DNA of 64,000 nt from Saprospiraceae bacterium (GTDB taxonomy: Bacteria > Bacteroidota > Bacteroidia > Chitinophagales > Saprospiraceae). Shown one piece after another: positions 10,218 through 20,201 of this stretch. Made by a program: the position numbers and the translations under genes. The stretch spans positions 21,816-85,815 of the forward strand of contig JADJVN010000005.1 of assembly GCA_016710585.1 (NCBI GenBank). Direction: 5' to 3'. The notes under the pieces are model-generated. The model saw nothing but the letters and a program-made list of their open reading frames with translations. It was not told the DNA's origin and searched no databases. Numbering within the stretch: the first letter of the stretch is position 1; each line of letters opens with the position of its first letter.

Positions 10218-11339
10218 TTAAAGATTTTTCCATTCATTATCGAGATAGTCTGCTATTCGTGGTATCGAATTTCCATCCCCAAGTTTTGAATGGAGGATTT
10301 TATAAGATTGTTTCATTGTATTTCTTGTGGACGGATTTAAAAGTTTTTTACATTCTTTTTCAATATTTTCAATGTTAGATTCATACTGGATGAGTTCTTT
10401 AACGATTTCATTATCCATAATTAAATTAACCAATGAAATATATTTAATTTTGATTAAGTTTTTTGCAATATAGTATGAAATGCTATTTCCTTTATAGCAG
10501 ACGACTTGTGGTATATTGAATAATGCTGTCTCTAAAGTAGCCGTCCCAGAAGTGACTACTGCTATTCTTGCTTGATGTAATATATCATAGTTTTGATCAT
10601 AGACAATTAATGCTTTTGAATCTGGAAATTCAGCTAAAATAGATTCATACAAGCTTTTATGATGAGATAGCCCTGCTATGACAAGCTGATATTTTTTAAA
10701 CTTGTGGGTAGCGCTAAGATAGAGTGGGAGCATGGTGGATATTTCTTGTTTTCGACTTCCAGGTAGTAAGGCAATAATGGACCTACAGTCAAGTTTGTTT
10801 TTTTCTCTAAAATAGACATTTGATTTAAACTCTTTTATGGCATCTAATAAGGGATGACCAGCATAGAAAACATCGAGGTTTCTTTCTTTATAATATGTTT
10901 TTTCGAAGGGTAGGATTACGATAAGTTTGTGAATATATTTTTTAATACTTTCAATTCTCCCTTCTTTCCATGCCCACAGTTGAGGAGAAATAAAATAATA
11001 GGTAGTGATATTTTTTTCATGCAGCCATTTTGCAATCCGTAAATTAAAACCTGGATAATCGACAAGAAGGACAATGTCTGGATTAATTTGAAGAATTTCT
11101 TTTTTTGTTTTTTTAAATAGATTATAAATTGTTCTGATATTTTTGATCACTTCCAGAAATCCCATGAAGCTCACATCTTTATATTGGGTAGTGATCTTTA
11201 CACCTTCAGCTTCCATTTTATTTCCACCCCAGCCAAAAAATTCCCAATTTGGGTTTTTGATTTTTAGCGCTTTTACAATTTTGCTAGTATGGAGATCTGC
11301 AGAAGCTTCTGCAGCAATAATATAAATTTTTTTAGACAT
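10218..11339 (-). CDS. lpxB: lipid-A-disaccharide synthase
   Basis: 373 residues, normal for LpxB. It joins UDP-2,3-diacylglucosamine to lipid X to make the lipid A disaccharide at the inner face of the cytoplasmic membrane. Diagnostic stretches are the N-terminal IYIIAAEASADLH (usually GExSGD), the FFGWGGNKMEAEG loop, GHPLLD, LLPGSRKQEI and the UDP-sugar pocket SGTATLETALFNIPQVV. The N-terminal EASAD version is a typical Bacteroidota variant. The start overlaps the preceding small membrane gene by 8 bases, and surE lies just upstream; this surE-lpxB linkage is common in the phylum. Confidence 0.95.
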   Translation of the reverse strand: MSKKIYIIAAEASADLHTSKIVKALKIKNPNWEFFGWGGNKMEAEGVKITTQYKDVSFMGFLEVIKNIRTIYNLFKKTKKEILQINPDIVLLVDYPGFNLRIAKWLHEKNITTYYFISPQLWAWKEGRIESIKKYIHKLIVILPFEKTYYKERNLDVFYAGHPLLDAIKEFKSNVYFREKNKLDCRSIIALLPGSRKQEISTMLPLYLSATHKFKKYQLVIAGLSHHKSLYESILAEFPDSKALIVYDQNYDILHQARIAVVTSGTATLETALFNIPQVVCYKGNSISYYIAKNLIKIKYISLVNLIMDNEIVKELIQYESNIENIEKECKKLLNPSTRNTMKQSYKILHSKLGDGNSIPRIADYLDNEWKNL

Positions 11340-11652
11340 TAATATTCATTAATTCAAATCCATAAAACCACATCCACATTCCAACATATACCAATGTAGG
11401 AAAAATAATGCCCCTCATGAGATTGGTCATTAATCTATTGTTAGCCCATTGCATAGCGATAGCATTTGCAATCAAAGCGATGATAGCAATCGTGCGTTCA
11501 CGAAAATTTGGCGCTAATCCTTCTGGGTTCAGAATTTCTAAATTGTCTAATTGTTCATAAAGGAAAAGTAGAATGCCATATGCAGCTATTGGGGCACAAA
11601 TTCCGATAGCAATTCCTAAAAAAATATTATCGTATTTTAAATAGTTTTTCAT
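11332..11652 (-). CDS. small conserved membrane protein between surE and lpxB
   Basis: 106 residues with three hydrophobic segments (IFLGIAIGICAPIAAYGILL, ERTIAIIALIANAIAM and IFPTLVYVGMWMWFYGF). No enzymatic motif is visible. It lies 5 bases after surE and overlaps the lpxB start by 8 bases, so it is translated from the same message. The position suggests an envelope-related role, but its function is unknown. Confidence 0.8.
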   Translation of the reverse strand: MKNYLKYDNIFLGIAIGICAPIAAYGILLFLYEQLDNLEILNPEGLAPNFRERTIAIIALIANAIAMQWANNRLMTNLMRGIIFPTLVYVGMWMWFYGFELMNINV

Positions 11653-11657
11653 GCCCT

Positions 11658-12434
11658 TTATTTTTTTATATTTTCAAGGAAATGTAAAGCCTCAATACTT
11701 TTATATGCAGTAAGGTCATGTCCAGATGGAACTATGCTGATATAGCCTCTATCCAATGCATATAAATCAGTATCTTTTCCAGGATCATTGTTTGCAAACT
11801 TTCCAGTGAGCCAGTAGTATTTTTCATTCCTTGGATCAATAGCTTCTTTGAATTCTTCGACCCAACTTCCTTCAGCTTGTCTGCAGATTTTGATTCCTTT
11901 TATTTTTGATTTTGGAAGTTTTGGGATATTTACATTTAATAGATTACTATTGGGAATTCCATGTTTTAGAATATTTTTGATGATACTTGAAATAAAGCTA
12001 GATCCAGCGGAGAAATCTGCATTAAAAGAAAAGTCTGAAAGACTAAAACCAATAGAAGGCGTACCTTCAATCGCAGCCTCCATCGCAGCAGACATCGTAC
12101 CCGAATAAAGAATATTTATAGATGCGTTTGATCCATGATTTATTCCTGAGAGACAGAGGTCTATTTTCTGATTTTTTAGGACGACATTTTTTGCTAGTTT
12201 CACACAATCAACAGGAGTGCCGCTGCACTCATAAGCCTCTACATCTTTGAAGACATCTACTTTATGGATTCTTAATGGCTTATTGATAGTAATGGCGTGT
12301 CCCATGCCAGATTGAGGTGAGTTTGGCGCAATTACGATGACTTTACCATGTTTTTTTGCCACTGAGACCAAGGCTTTTAAGCCAGGAGCAAATATGCCAT
12401 CATCATTGGTCACTAAAATTAATTTTTTTTTCAT
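11658..12434 (-). CDS. surE: 5'/3'-nucleotidase SurE
   Basis: 258 residues. It begins with the metal-binding signature VTNDDGIFAPGLKAL of SurE phosphatases, followed by the conserved SGMGHAITI, YECSGTPVDCVKLA and CLSGINHGSN motifs. SurE dephosphorylates nucleoside monophosphates and other phosphoesters in the cytoplasm and is tied to stress survival. It is the first gene of the minus-strand run leading into lpxB and priA, and it is divergent from holA across a 60-base spacer. Confidence 0.96.
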   Translation of the reverse strand: MKKKLILVTNDDGIFAPGLKALVSVAKKHGKVIVIAPNSPQSGMGHAITINKPLRIHKVDVFKDVEAYECSGTPVDCVKLAKNVVLKNQKIDLCLSGINHGSNASINILYSGTMSAAMEAAIEGTPSIGFSLSDFSFNADFSAGSSFISSIIKNILKHGIPNSNLLNVNIPKLPKSKIKGIKICRQAEGSWVEEFKEAIDPRNEKYYWLTGKFANNDPGKDTDLYALDRGYISIVPSGHDLTAYKSIEALHFLENIKK

Positions 12435-12473
12435 GATTTTGTTAACTCATGCAAATATATGAAGACTTGATTC

Positions 12474-12481
12474 TAATTTTG
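12474..12481 (+). promoter_or_regulatory. possible -7 promoter element upstream of holA
   Basis: TAATTTTG fits the Bacteroidota -7 consensus TAnnTTTG and lies 13 bases before the holA start. No convincing -33 TTTG is found at normal spacing, so this is a weak call. Confidence 0.3.
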
Positions 12482-12494
12482 TCCTTATTTTGAA

Positions 12495-13526
12495 ATGCAA
12501 GTAGAATTTAATGATATCGTAAAGGATTTTAAGAAAAAAGATTTTAAGCCTATTTATTTTTTTTGTGGGGAAGAGAATTTTTTTATTGATGAATTGGTGC
12601 ATCTTGCAGAGACCAGCATCATTCCTGAAGAATCGAAAGAATTTTCACAGTTTGTCGTTTATGGAAAAGATGTCAATTTTAAAGACATAAATGATATTGT
12701 GCGACAGCAGACTTTCTTTGGAGGAACAAAATTGATTTTGTTAAAGGAAGCACAAGAAATCAAAGATAAAGAATGGGAGAATTTTTTACCCATTATGGAA
12801 AAATTTCCCAATGAGAATATCTTAATCATTAGTTATAAGAATAAAAAGCCAGATGGCCGATTGGCTTGGTCTAAAAAAGTAAAAGATAAGACTTCGTATT
12901 TTGAATCTAAGGAACTGAAAGAGTTTCAATTGAATAAATTTGTAAATGATCTATGTCAAGCTTCTGGAATAAAAATACAGAGTGAAGCTAGTCAAGCCCT
13001 GGTTGATTTGGTTGGTTCTAACTTAAAGCAATTGAAGAATGAAATCGGAAAGTTGGCAATAGGTCATGACCCTAAATCACCGATCACTGTGGAAGCGGTT
13101 TTGGATAATATAGGTGTAAGTCGAGAATTCAATGCTTTTGAATACCAAAAAGCATTGGCAACAAAAGATTTTCACAAATTGTATTTTATTGCTAATCATT
13201 TGCAAGCTCAACTCAAGAATACGCCATTGATTATGATCATTGGAACGCTTTTCGGATATTTTTCAAAATTGTGGATAGCAAAGTATAATTTGAGTAAAAC
13301 AGACAAAGAGCTTTCAGAATTATTGAAATTGCCATTTGTAGGTTTGATGAAAGAATATCGCGAAGCTGCAGCAATATATACTGTTGCAGAAATTCATCAT
13401 GCTTTTTCCATTCTCAAGAAATATGATCTATTGTCTAAAGGAATTAATACGACTGGAGCGGATGAAAAATCTTTGTTTATGCAAATGACCCTGGAGTTTG
13501 TTTATAATGGTAATGCTGTAAATTAA
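12495..13526 (+). CDS. holA: DNA polymerase III subunit delta
   Basis: 343 residues, matching HolA. The N-terminus has the family pattern KPIYFFCGEENFFIDEL, and the central part has the NILIISYKNKKPDGR and FESKELKEFQLNKFV stretches seen in delta subunits. The C-terminal collar region carries the usual LMIIGTLFGYFSKLW and LSKGINTTGADEKSL motifs. Delta opens the sliding clamp within the clamp-loader complex. It is monocistronic here, divergent from surE. Confidence 0.93.
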   Translation: MQVEFNDIVKDFKKKDFKPIYFFCGEENFFIDELVHLAETSIIPEESKEFSQFVVYGKDVNFKDINDIVRQQTFFGGTKLILLKEAQEIKDKEWENFLPIMEKFPNENILIISYKNKKPDGRLAWSKKVKDKTSYFESKELKEFQLNKFVNDLCQASGIKIQSEASQALVDLVGSNLKQLKNEIGKLAIGHDPKSPITVEAVLDNIGVSREFNAFEYQKALATKDFHKLYFIANHLQAQLKNTPLIMIIGTLFGYFSKLWIAKYNLSKTDKELSELLKLPFVGLMKEYREAAAIYTVAEIHHAFSILKKYDLLSKGINTTGADEKSLFMQMTLEFVYNGNAVN

Positions 13527-13563
13527 TCGTTGAATTTAATTTTTAGATTGATCATTCTTTCAT

Positions 13564-14593
13564 TCAATTTTTATCACTTGAACTGATAACTGTTCCAGTA
13601 GCTGAATCAAATATGACATTCATTCCAATAGGCAATATACAACAATTTTCAGTGTGTCCAAATGAATATCCATAAACGATTGGAATATTAAAGTCTTTAA
13701 ATTTTTCGAGGATAACTTCATGTAAGCTGAATGAGGATTCTTCAGGTTTGGGAATGCAGCCTTCAAATACGCCTAGAATGATTGCATTACATTCTTTAAA
13801 ATTTGTTGCGTCGATCAACTGAGTAAGCATTCTATCTATTCGATAAGGCCGCTCATCAACATCTTCCAAGAAAACAATTTTGTTAGAAAAATCAGGCTGA
13901 TGTTTTGTCCCTATAATTGAGTTAATAATTGATAAATTCCCACCAATTAATTGCCCCTCTGCATGTCCTGGATTGATGATTTGGTATTCGTAGAGTGAGT
14001 TCGTTTTTTAATGAAAAGGGATTAGTTATTGCAGAGAGTTTTGTTGGATCTTTGAATATGTTTTCAATACAAGCTTTAGAATAATTTTTTATTGTGGAAG
14101 ATGCTACTGGCCCATGATAACATACCAGCCCTGTGTTTTGAAATACTGCGATATGCAATGCAGTGATATCGCTATAACCCAAGATTATTTTTTGCTTTGC
14201 TTTGATTAAATTATAATCTAATTTGTCAATAATTCTGGTCAAACCATAGCCACCTCGTATACACCAGATTGCAGCAACTTCAGGATCATTGATCATGTCA
14301 TGGATCTCCTTGATTCTATCCTGATCTGAACCAGCAAGGTAACCTGTAGTTCTGTTGAGCAACTCCGCAGAATGTTTGTACTTATAACCCAAGTCCAATA
14401 CATTGGCTATGGCCCTATTAAGTCGTTCATCAGATATAAATCCAGAAGGTGCAATAAGACCGATGGTATCACCTTTTGAGATAGGTTTCGGATAAATTAT
14501 TTCGTGTTGCATTTGATCAAGTTGTATATTCCAAAGCCATGGACTTAATGCAGCGGCTGCAGCCATTTTTTTTTTGAATTCTCTTCTATTCAT
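13564..14593 (-). CDS. LD-carboxypeptidase (S66), frameshifted as given
   Basis: The N-terminal part (14593 to about 13990) begins MNRREFKKKMAAAAAL, a twin-arginine-like export signal. It carries the S66 motifs KGDTIGLIAPSG and IWCIRGGYGLTRI, and a YSDITALH nucleophile region. The C-terminal part continues in another frame with NPGHAEGQLIGGNLS, IVFLEDVDERPYRIDRML and a C-terminal catalytic His region (YGYSFGHTENC). The frame changes near 13990. LD-carboxypeptidases trim the terminal D-Ala from murein tetrapeptides during recycling. The start overlaps the stop of the upstream nucleotidyltransferase gene by 8 bases. A single-base break in an otherwise well-conserved gene suggests either a consensus error or recent loss. 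Confidence 0.85.
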
Positions 14594-16069
14594 GCGATGA
14601 ATTAATGGATACAATTTCCTGAACCGCTTTGGCATGTATCTCGTGCTGTAGCTTTAATCCCAATTCATTTCCTTTTTGTTTCATTAATTCGTATGCAGCT
14701 TCAAAATTATTATCTATAATATCATCAAGTATTGAGTCCTTAATGAGATTTTTTATGATACCGACTTCTTTGCAAGGTTTTAATCCAAAAGCATACATGA
14801 TCATCTCTCCGTCAATGGGTGGTTGCCATTCACGTATCCGATCTTTTTCTTCTACTTCTTGTAGTTTTATTCTTACGGTGGAATAATTGTTTTTATATTT
14901 TTTTACTTTCTCTGGATTTTTTGAAGTAATGTCTGCTTCGCATAATGTCAATAAATCCTCTAAGTCTTCACCTGCATCAAATAGTAATCTTCTCAATGCA
15001 GAATCAGTAATGACTTCTTGAGTTAATGCAATGGGCCTTAGATGAAGTCGGACTAGTTTTTGAACATATTTCATTTTGCTGTCCAATGGCATTCTTAAGT
15101 TTTTAAAAATTCTTGCGGTCATCGAAGCTCCCAACGCTTCGTGTCCATGGAATGTCCATCCAATTCCTTCTTCAAATCTTTTAGTTTGCGGTTTTGCAAT
15201 ATCATGGAGAATCGCAGCCCACCGCAACCATAGAAAGTCAGACTTGAGTGCTACGTTGTCTAATACTTCAAGCGTATGATAAAAATTATCTTTATGTCCT
15301 TTACCATCTTGATATTCTACTCCATGTAATAAACAAAACTCTGGAAAAAATATTTGGAGTAATCCTGAATTAAACAATAATTCAAAACCAGTAGAGGGTT
15401 TTTGAGAGAATAATTTTATCAAGTTCAGAGCTTATTCTTTCCTTTGATATAATCTTTAATCTCTGTTTACAATTCTTTATTCCTTCAAATGTATCTGCAT
15501 TAATGGTGAATCCCCAATTGACTAGCAAAACGAACTGCTCTCATCATTCTAAGAGGATCATCAGAAAATGTTTTTTCGGGGTCTGTTCAGAGTCTTATTA
15601 TTTTATTGGAGATGTCTTCTAATCCATTAAAAGGGTCTATGATCTCACCAAAATTATTTTTAGAGAGACTAATTGAAATAGCATTGATTGTAAAATCTCG
15701 TCTCAATTGATCATCAAGTAAAGAACCAGAACTGACTTGTGGTTTTCTAGAATTTATAGTATAAGATTCTTTCCTAGCGCCAACGAATTCTATCTCGATA
15801 TCTTTATGACGGATCATAGCTGTGCCAAATTTTTCAAATATATTGACACTGGGCATTGGACGTAATTTTGAAGCGACTGATTGGGCAAGTTGTATACCAT
15901 CTCCTATGGTAACTATGTCAATATCTTTAGATTCTCGTCCAATAATTCTATCTCTGACAAATCCTCCTACAGCATAGCATTCCACACCGAGTTCTTCACC
16001 TGCGGTAGCGATAAGCTCAAGTATTTTCCTTTCCCAAGCTTCAAGTTTGAAAATAATGGATTGTTGCAT
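14586..16069 (-). CDS. CCA tRNA nucleotidyltransferase / poly(A) polymerase family, frame broken
   Basis: The N-terminal part has the class II nucleotidyltransferase signature AVGGFVRDRIIG, the DID catalytic acids and RRDFTINAIS. After an in-frame TGA at 15587-15589, the frame continues with TDPEKTFSDDPLRMMRAVRFA. It then shifts by one base in a G run near 15515 and continues to an HD-domain part (LRWAAILHDIAKP, HEALGA). The enzyme adds or repairs the tRNA 3' CCA end. It starts as TAATG overlapping the dusB stop. If this is the genome's only CCA-adding enzyme it should be essential, so a nonsense codon plus a frameshift argue for sequence error rather than real loss. Confidence 0.85.
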
Positions 16070-17079
16070 TATGCGCTGAGTTCAAAAATTTCGTGACACA
16101 TTTCTTCATTCATGCGATCCAAAATTTCATATAAAATGATTGGGTTGGATTCTGTAACGAGTAGAATTCTATAGTCTTTAATATTGGCTAAGCCTTTAAA
16201 ATAATTTGTATAATGTCTTCTCATCTCTAGTACACCTAATTTTTCTCCTTTCCATTTGATGGAGTTCATTAAATGCGTTTTTGCAGCAGAGATTCGTTCT
16301 TGAATGCTTGGAGGTGCAAGGAGTTCGCCTGTATTAAAATAATGTTTTATTTCTCTGAATATCCATGGATAACCTATGCTAGCACGGCCGATCATCATAC
16401 CATCGACATCATATTTGTTTTTATATTCCAAAGCCTTTTGTGGAGAATTAATGTCACCATTTCCAAAAATAGGAATATGGATCCTTGGATTATTTTTGAC
16501 TTTGGATATCCACGACCAATCAGAATGCCCTTTATACATTTGTGCTCTGGTTCTAGCATGGATAGAAAGTGCCTTGATCCCAATATCTTGCAATCTTTCT
16601 GCGACTTCTTCAATATGAATAGAATTGTCATCCCAACCAAGTCTAGTTTTAACAGTAACTGGAAGATTGGTTGATTTAACCACTGCTTCTGTAAGTTTTA
16701 CCATTTTTGGGATATCTTTTAAGATTCCAGCACCTGCCAATTTACATACTACCTTTTGAACAGGACATCCATAATTGATATCTAATAATTCTGGTTTTGC
16801 ATTTTCTACAATTTCAGCAGCTTTCATCATTGAATCTAGCTCAGCACCAAATATTTGTACGCCAATCGGTCTTTCTTCATCATAAATATCCAGTTTTTGT
16901 AGGCTTTTGTGTGCATCACGTATAAGTCCTTCAACTGAAATGAATTCGGTATAGAGCATGTCACAGCCTTGTTCTTTGCACAAAGCTCTAAAAGGGGGAT
17001 CACTTACATCTTCCATTGGTGCCAACAACAGAGGAAATTCTGTTAGCTCTATATTTGCGATTTTCACATTTTTAGACAT
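16069..17079 (-). CDS. dusB: tRNA-dihydrouridine synthase
   Basis: 336 residues. Family signatures include LLLAPMEDVSDPPFRALC, the FMN-binding GVQIFG, INYGCPV with the catalytic cysteine at C105, LAGAGILKDI, and LSIHARTRAQMYKG followed by GNGDINSPQKAL. The enzyme reduces uridine to dihydrouridine in the tRNA D-loop using FMN and NADPH. The DusB-type subfamily assignment rests on overall similarity. First gene of a three-gene minus-strand run with the nucleotidyltransferase and LD-carboxypeptidase. Confidence 0.93.
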   Translation of the reverse strand: MSKNVKIANIELTEFPLLLAPMEDVSDPPFRALCKEQGCDMLYTEFISVEGLIRDAHKSLQKLDIYDEERPIGVQIFGAELDSMMKAAEIVENAKPELLDINYGCPVQKVVCKLAGAGILKDIPKMVKLTEAVVKSTNLPVTVKTRLGWDDNSIHIEEVAERLQDIGIKALSIHARTRAQMYKGHSDWSWISKVKNNPRIHIPIFGNGDINSPQKALEYKNKYDVDGMMIGRASIGYPWIFREIKHYFNTGELLAPPSIQERISAAKTHLMNSIKWKGEKLGVLEMRRHYTNYFKGLANIKDYRILLVTESNPIILYEILDRMNEEMCHEIFELSA

Positions 17080-17087
17080 AATTAGCG

Positions 17088-17095
17088 CAAAGTTA
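17088..17095 (-). promoter_or_regulatory. possible -7 promoter element of the dusB operon
   Basis: On the minus strand this reads TAACTTTG, matching the TAnnTTTG core, 9 bases upstream of the dusB start. That distance would give an almost leaderless transcript. No clear -33 element was found at the usual spacing. Confidence 0.35.
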
Positions 17096-17195
17096 GATAA
17101 AATAATGGCATAGAATAGTCAATTGATACTTTGATTTGACATTGTATTTCTCAAAATTTGATTAAACTTGCAGCCTATCAGCAAATTATAAATAA

Positions 17196-18359
17196 ATGGA
17201 TATCAGTTTTATCATTAATGAATTGGGGGAAGATCGTGAGAATTACTATAATGCGATAGCTCCGCCCATTATTCAAAGTAGCAATTTTGCCTTTAACAGT
17301 GTAGAAGAAATGCGCACAAGATTTAAGGATGAATATTCCGGTTTTTTGTACTCTAGAGGGTTAAATCCAACAGTCGATATATTGAGAAAAAAATTGGCAG
17401 CTCTGGATGGTGCTGAAGATTGTTTGGTATTTAATTCAGGGGCTTCAGCTATTTTTTCCTCAATTGTTCCTTTTGTGTCTTCTGGGGATCACATTGTCTC
17501 TGTAAAAAATCCTTATACCTGGGCACAAAAGTGTTTTAATTTGTTCTTGACAAGATATCAAGTCACGACGAGTTATGTCGACGCTAGGATCACGGAAGAA
17601 GTCTTTGATGCTTGTAAAGAGAATACAAAAATTATTTACTTAGAGTCTCCCAATAGTTGGGATTTTGCGATTCAAGATCTTCGTGCTATTGCGCAATTTG
17701 CAAAAGAGAGAGGAATCATGACCATCTGTGATAATAGTTTTGCGACGCCTATTTATCAAAGACCTATTGAATTAGGAATCGACATTTCTATTCAATCTGC
17801 TACTAAATACATAGGGGGACATAGCGATGTCGTGGCTGGTGTACTCACAGGTAAAAAATCAATATTGAAACAAATTTTTGACCTTGAATATTTGCTTGCA
17901 GGAAATGGAATTCAGCCATTCAATGCATGGTTATTATTGAGAGGATTGCGAAGCTTACCTGCTCGATTAGAAAGAATAAGTAGGACGACAGTACAAGTCA
18001 TTGATTTTTTAAAAAAACATCCCAAAGTAGAGAAAGTGCTTTTTCCATTAGATGATGATTTTGATCAGTTTAAATTAGCAAAGTCACAAATGAGTGGCGC
18101 CTGTGGATTGTTTTCAATTATCGTTAAGGCAGAAAATGGTGATTCCATTGAAAAATTTTGTGAATCCTTAAAGACTTTTCTCATTGCGGTGAGTTGGGGT
18201 GGGCATGAGAGCCTTGTGATTCCAAGATTGGCAGGAATTGATCTAAAGGATTTTGACTCTAATAATCAAGAGCATAGAATGATTAGAATGTATGTAGGAC
18301 TTGAAGATGCAGATTATTTAATAAACGATTTAAGGAAAAATTTAGAGATAATTCATTAA
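17196..18359 (+). CDS. trans-sulfuration family PLP-dependent enzyme
   Basis: 387 residues of the Cys/Met-metabolism PLP family (fold type I). Visible: the active-site loop YSRGLNPTVDILRKKLAAL (Y52, R54), the PLP phosphate region FNSGASAIFSS, D179 in ICDNSFATP, and the Schiff-base lysine K204 in SATKYIGGHSD. Members include cystathionine gamma-synthase, cystathionine beta- or gamma-lyase and methionine gamma-lyase, and sequence alone does not settle which. It is flanked by unrelated housekeeping genes, so context gives no help with substrate. Confidence 0.9.
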   Translation: MDISFIINELGEDRENYYNAIAPPIIQSSNFAFNSVEEMRTRFKDEYSGFLYSRGLNPTVDILRKKLAALDGAEDCLVFNSGASAIFSSIVPFVSSGDHIVSVKNPYTWAQKCFNLFLTRYQVTTSYVDARITEEVFDACKENTKIIYLESPNSWDFAIQDLRAIAQFAKERGIMTICDNSFATPIYQRPIELGIDISIQSATKYIGGHSDVVAGVLTGKKSILKQIFDLEYLLAGNGIQPFNAWLLLRGLRSLPARLERISRTTVQVIDFLKKHPKVEKVLFPLDDDFDQFKLAKSQMSGACGLFSIIVKAENGDSIEKFCESLKTFLIAVSWGGHESLVIPRLAGIDLKDFDSNNQEHRMIRMYVGLEDADYLINDLRKNLEIIH

Positions 18360-18442
18360 TGACAACTGTCAGGAAATTTTATAAAATCAAGTTAATAAAA
18401 AGCTATTGCCAGAAAACAGTTAAATATAATGATATATTTGAA

Positions 18443-18450
18443 TAGTTTTG
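18443..18450 (+). promoter_or_regulatory. possible -7 promoter element of ychF
   Basis: TAGTTTTG matches the Bacteroidota TAnnTTTG core and lies 21 bases before the ychF ATG. The upstream -33 region is AT-rich without a clear TTTG at standard spacing. Confidence 0.4.
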
Positions 18451-18471
18451 CAGCAAAATTAGAAATTAATC

Positions 18472-19566
18472 ATGGGATTACAATGTGGTATCGTAGGACT
18501 TCCAAATGTAGGTAAATCGACCTTATTCAATGCTTTAACTTCGGCTGGAGCGTTGGCTGCAAACTATCCATTTGCTACAAAAGATCCAAATATAGGTGTA
18601 ATCACTGTGCCAGATCATAGATTAGATGAATTGACTAGTATGGTTGCTCCACAGAAGACGATTCCGACTACAGTGGATATCGTCGATATTGCAGGCTTGA
18701 TAAAAGGCGCTTCGCAAGGAGAAGGGTTGGGAAATCAGTTTTTGGCAAACATAAGAGAAGTAGATGCTATCATTCATGTCGTAAGGGCATTCGATAATGA
18801 TAATGTAATTCATGTCGATGGCTCAGTAGATCCTGTGAGGGATAAGGAAATCGTCGATACTGAACTAATACTGAAAGATATCGATACCATGTCAAGAAGA
18901 ATGGATCGTCTCCGCAAACAAACTAAGAGTGGCGACAGAGAAGCCATGCGCGAGTTAGATCTAGGAGAAAAATTATTGGCACATCTAGAGGCGGGTAATC
19001 CCGCAAGGAGTTTTGTAACAGATGAGGAAACAGAAATGTTTGTCAGACAAAGTTTATTGATATCAGGAAAACCAGTATTGTATGTGTGCAATGTAGATGA
19101 GTCTGCTGTACATGTAGGAAATGCACATACTCAAAGATTTATTCAATCCATTAAAGCAGAAAATGCAGAAGTAATCTTGATCTGTGCTGGGATCGAAGCA
19201 GAAATATCAGAATTGCCTGAAGAGGAGAGAGAATCATTTTTTAAAGAGATGGGCTTGACTGAACCAGGGACATACAAGGTAACAAGATCTGCTTATAAGT
19301 TATTAGAATTGATAACCTATTTTACAGCTGGTGAGAAAGAGGTGAGGGCATGGACAGTACACAAAGGATGGAAAGCACCACAAGCGGCTGGAGTGATCCA
19401 TACCGATTTTGAAAAGGGCTTCATCAGAGCTGAGGTGATTCACTATGAAGATTATATTAAATATAAATCTGAATCAGCTTGCAGATCTGCTGGAAAACTT
19501 TCTACAGAAGGTAAAGAATATGTCGTTCAAGACGGAGATGTAATGCATTTCTTGTTTAATGTATAA
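18472..19566 (+). CDS. ychF: redox-regulated ATPase YchF (Obg family)
   Basis: 364 residues, full length. It has the P-loop GLPNVGKST, the switch region DIVDIAGLIKGASQGEGLGN, a NVDE motif where GTPases have NKxD (the change that gives YchF its ATP preference), a helical hairpin insert, and the C-terminal TGS-like domain (FTAGEKEVRAWTVHKGWKAPQAAG ends the conserved core in two parts). YchF binds ribosomes and acts as a translation and oxidative-stress factor. The next gene starts 8 bases before its stop, so the two are coupled. Confidence 0.97.
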   Translation: MGLQCGIVGLPNVGKSTLFNALTSAGALAANYPFATKDPNIGVITVPDHRLDELTSMVAPQKTIPTTVDIVDIAGLIKGASQGEGLGNQFLANIREVDAIIHVVRAFDNDNVIHVDGSVDPVRDKEIVDTELILKDIDTMSRRMDRLRKQTKSGDREAMRELDLGEKLLAHLEAGNPARSFVTDEETEMFVRQSLLISGKPVLYVCNVDESAVHVGNAHTQRFIQSIKAENAEVILICAGIEAEISELPEEERESFFKEMGLTEPGTYKVTRSAYKLLELITYFTAGEKEVRAWTVHKGWKAPQAAGVIHTDFEKGFIRAEVIHYEDYIKYKSESACRSAGKLSTEGKEYVVQDGDVMHFLFNV

Positions 19567-20143
19567 ATACTATCTAGTATATAAACCCTATAATGTCTTA
19601 AGTCAGTTTACAGAAGAATCTATTGGTGATAGAACCTTGGCTGAATTTAATATTCCAGAAAAAGATGTCTATTCTGTTGGAAGATTGGATAAGGATAGTG
19701 AGGGACTTCTCTTATTGACAAATGATAATAAATTTAAGAACGCAATCATTCATTCTGAAAATGAGATTTGGAAAACATATTATTGTCAGTTGGAAGGTGT
19801 TATAGATGATTTAGCCCTAAGCAAATTAAAATCTCCATTGACAATAAAAGTAAAAAATGCGACATTCACTACCAAGCCATCAAATGTTAGGATTATTCAC
19901 AATGCCAATATTCCAGAGCGAATACCATCAATACGAATTCGTGCAGACAAACCAACTTCTTGGATCGAGATAAAAATTTGTGAAGGAAAGAATAGACAGA
20001 TTAGAAAAATGCTAGCCCATGTTGGATATCCAGTATTGAGATTGATCCGAGTTGGTGTTGGGAATTTGATGTTGACGTTTCCAATAGAATTTAACAAAAA
20101 ATTGCTTAGTAAAAGTGAGCTGGATTTGATCTTTAGAAAATAG
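19559..20143 (+). CDS. RluE/RsuA-type rRNA pseudouridine synthase
   Basis: 194 residues, the short single-domain type without an S4 domain. Motifs: YYLVYKPYNVLSQF at the start, the catalytic GRLDKDSEGLLLLTND with the active-site aspartate, and the C-terminal EGKNRQIRKMLAHVGYPVLRLIRVGVGNL. It converts a uridine in 23S rRNA to pseudouridine. The RluE-like subgroup is suggested by length; the exact site modified cannot be read from sequence. It overlaps the ychF stop by 8 bases. Confidence 0.9.
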   Translation: MYKYYLVYKPYNVLSQFTEESIGDRTLAEFNIPEKDVYSVGRLDKDSEGLLLLTNDNKFKNAIIHSENEIWKTYYCQLEGVIDDLALSKLKSPLTIKVKNATFTTKPSNVRIIHNANIPERIPSIRIRADKPTSWIEIKICEGKNRQIRKMLAHVGYPVLRLIRVGVGNLMLTFPIEFNKKLLSKSELDLIFRK

Positions 20144-20153
20144 TCATTAGTTA

Positions 20154-20201
20154 GATAATTAGTTAATGTGATAATTAGATAATGTGATAATTAGCAAATG
20201 T
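20154..20201. repeat. three tandem 16-bp repeats
   Basis: Three head-to-tail units: GATAATTAGTTAATGT, GATAATTAGATAATGT and GATAATTAGCAAATGT. They differ only at the two or three bases after GATAATTAG. They lie just after the pseudouridine synthase stop, in an AT-rich spacer of about 215 bases before the convergent histidine kinase gene. No hairpin or gene was recognised in the spacer. Confidence 0.75.

Noticed and set aside
15587..15589. TGA as a recoded sense codon in the nucleotidyltransferase gene
   Set aside because: TGA serves as a normal stop in other genes here (for example 2995-2997 and 51743-51745), and no selenocysteine context is seen; error or mutation is simpler.
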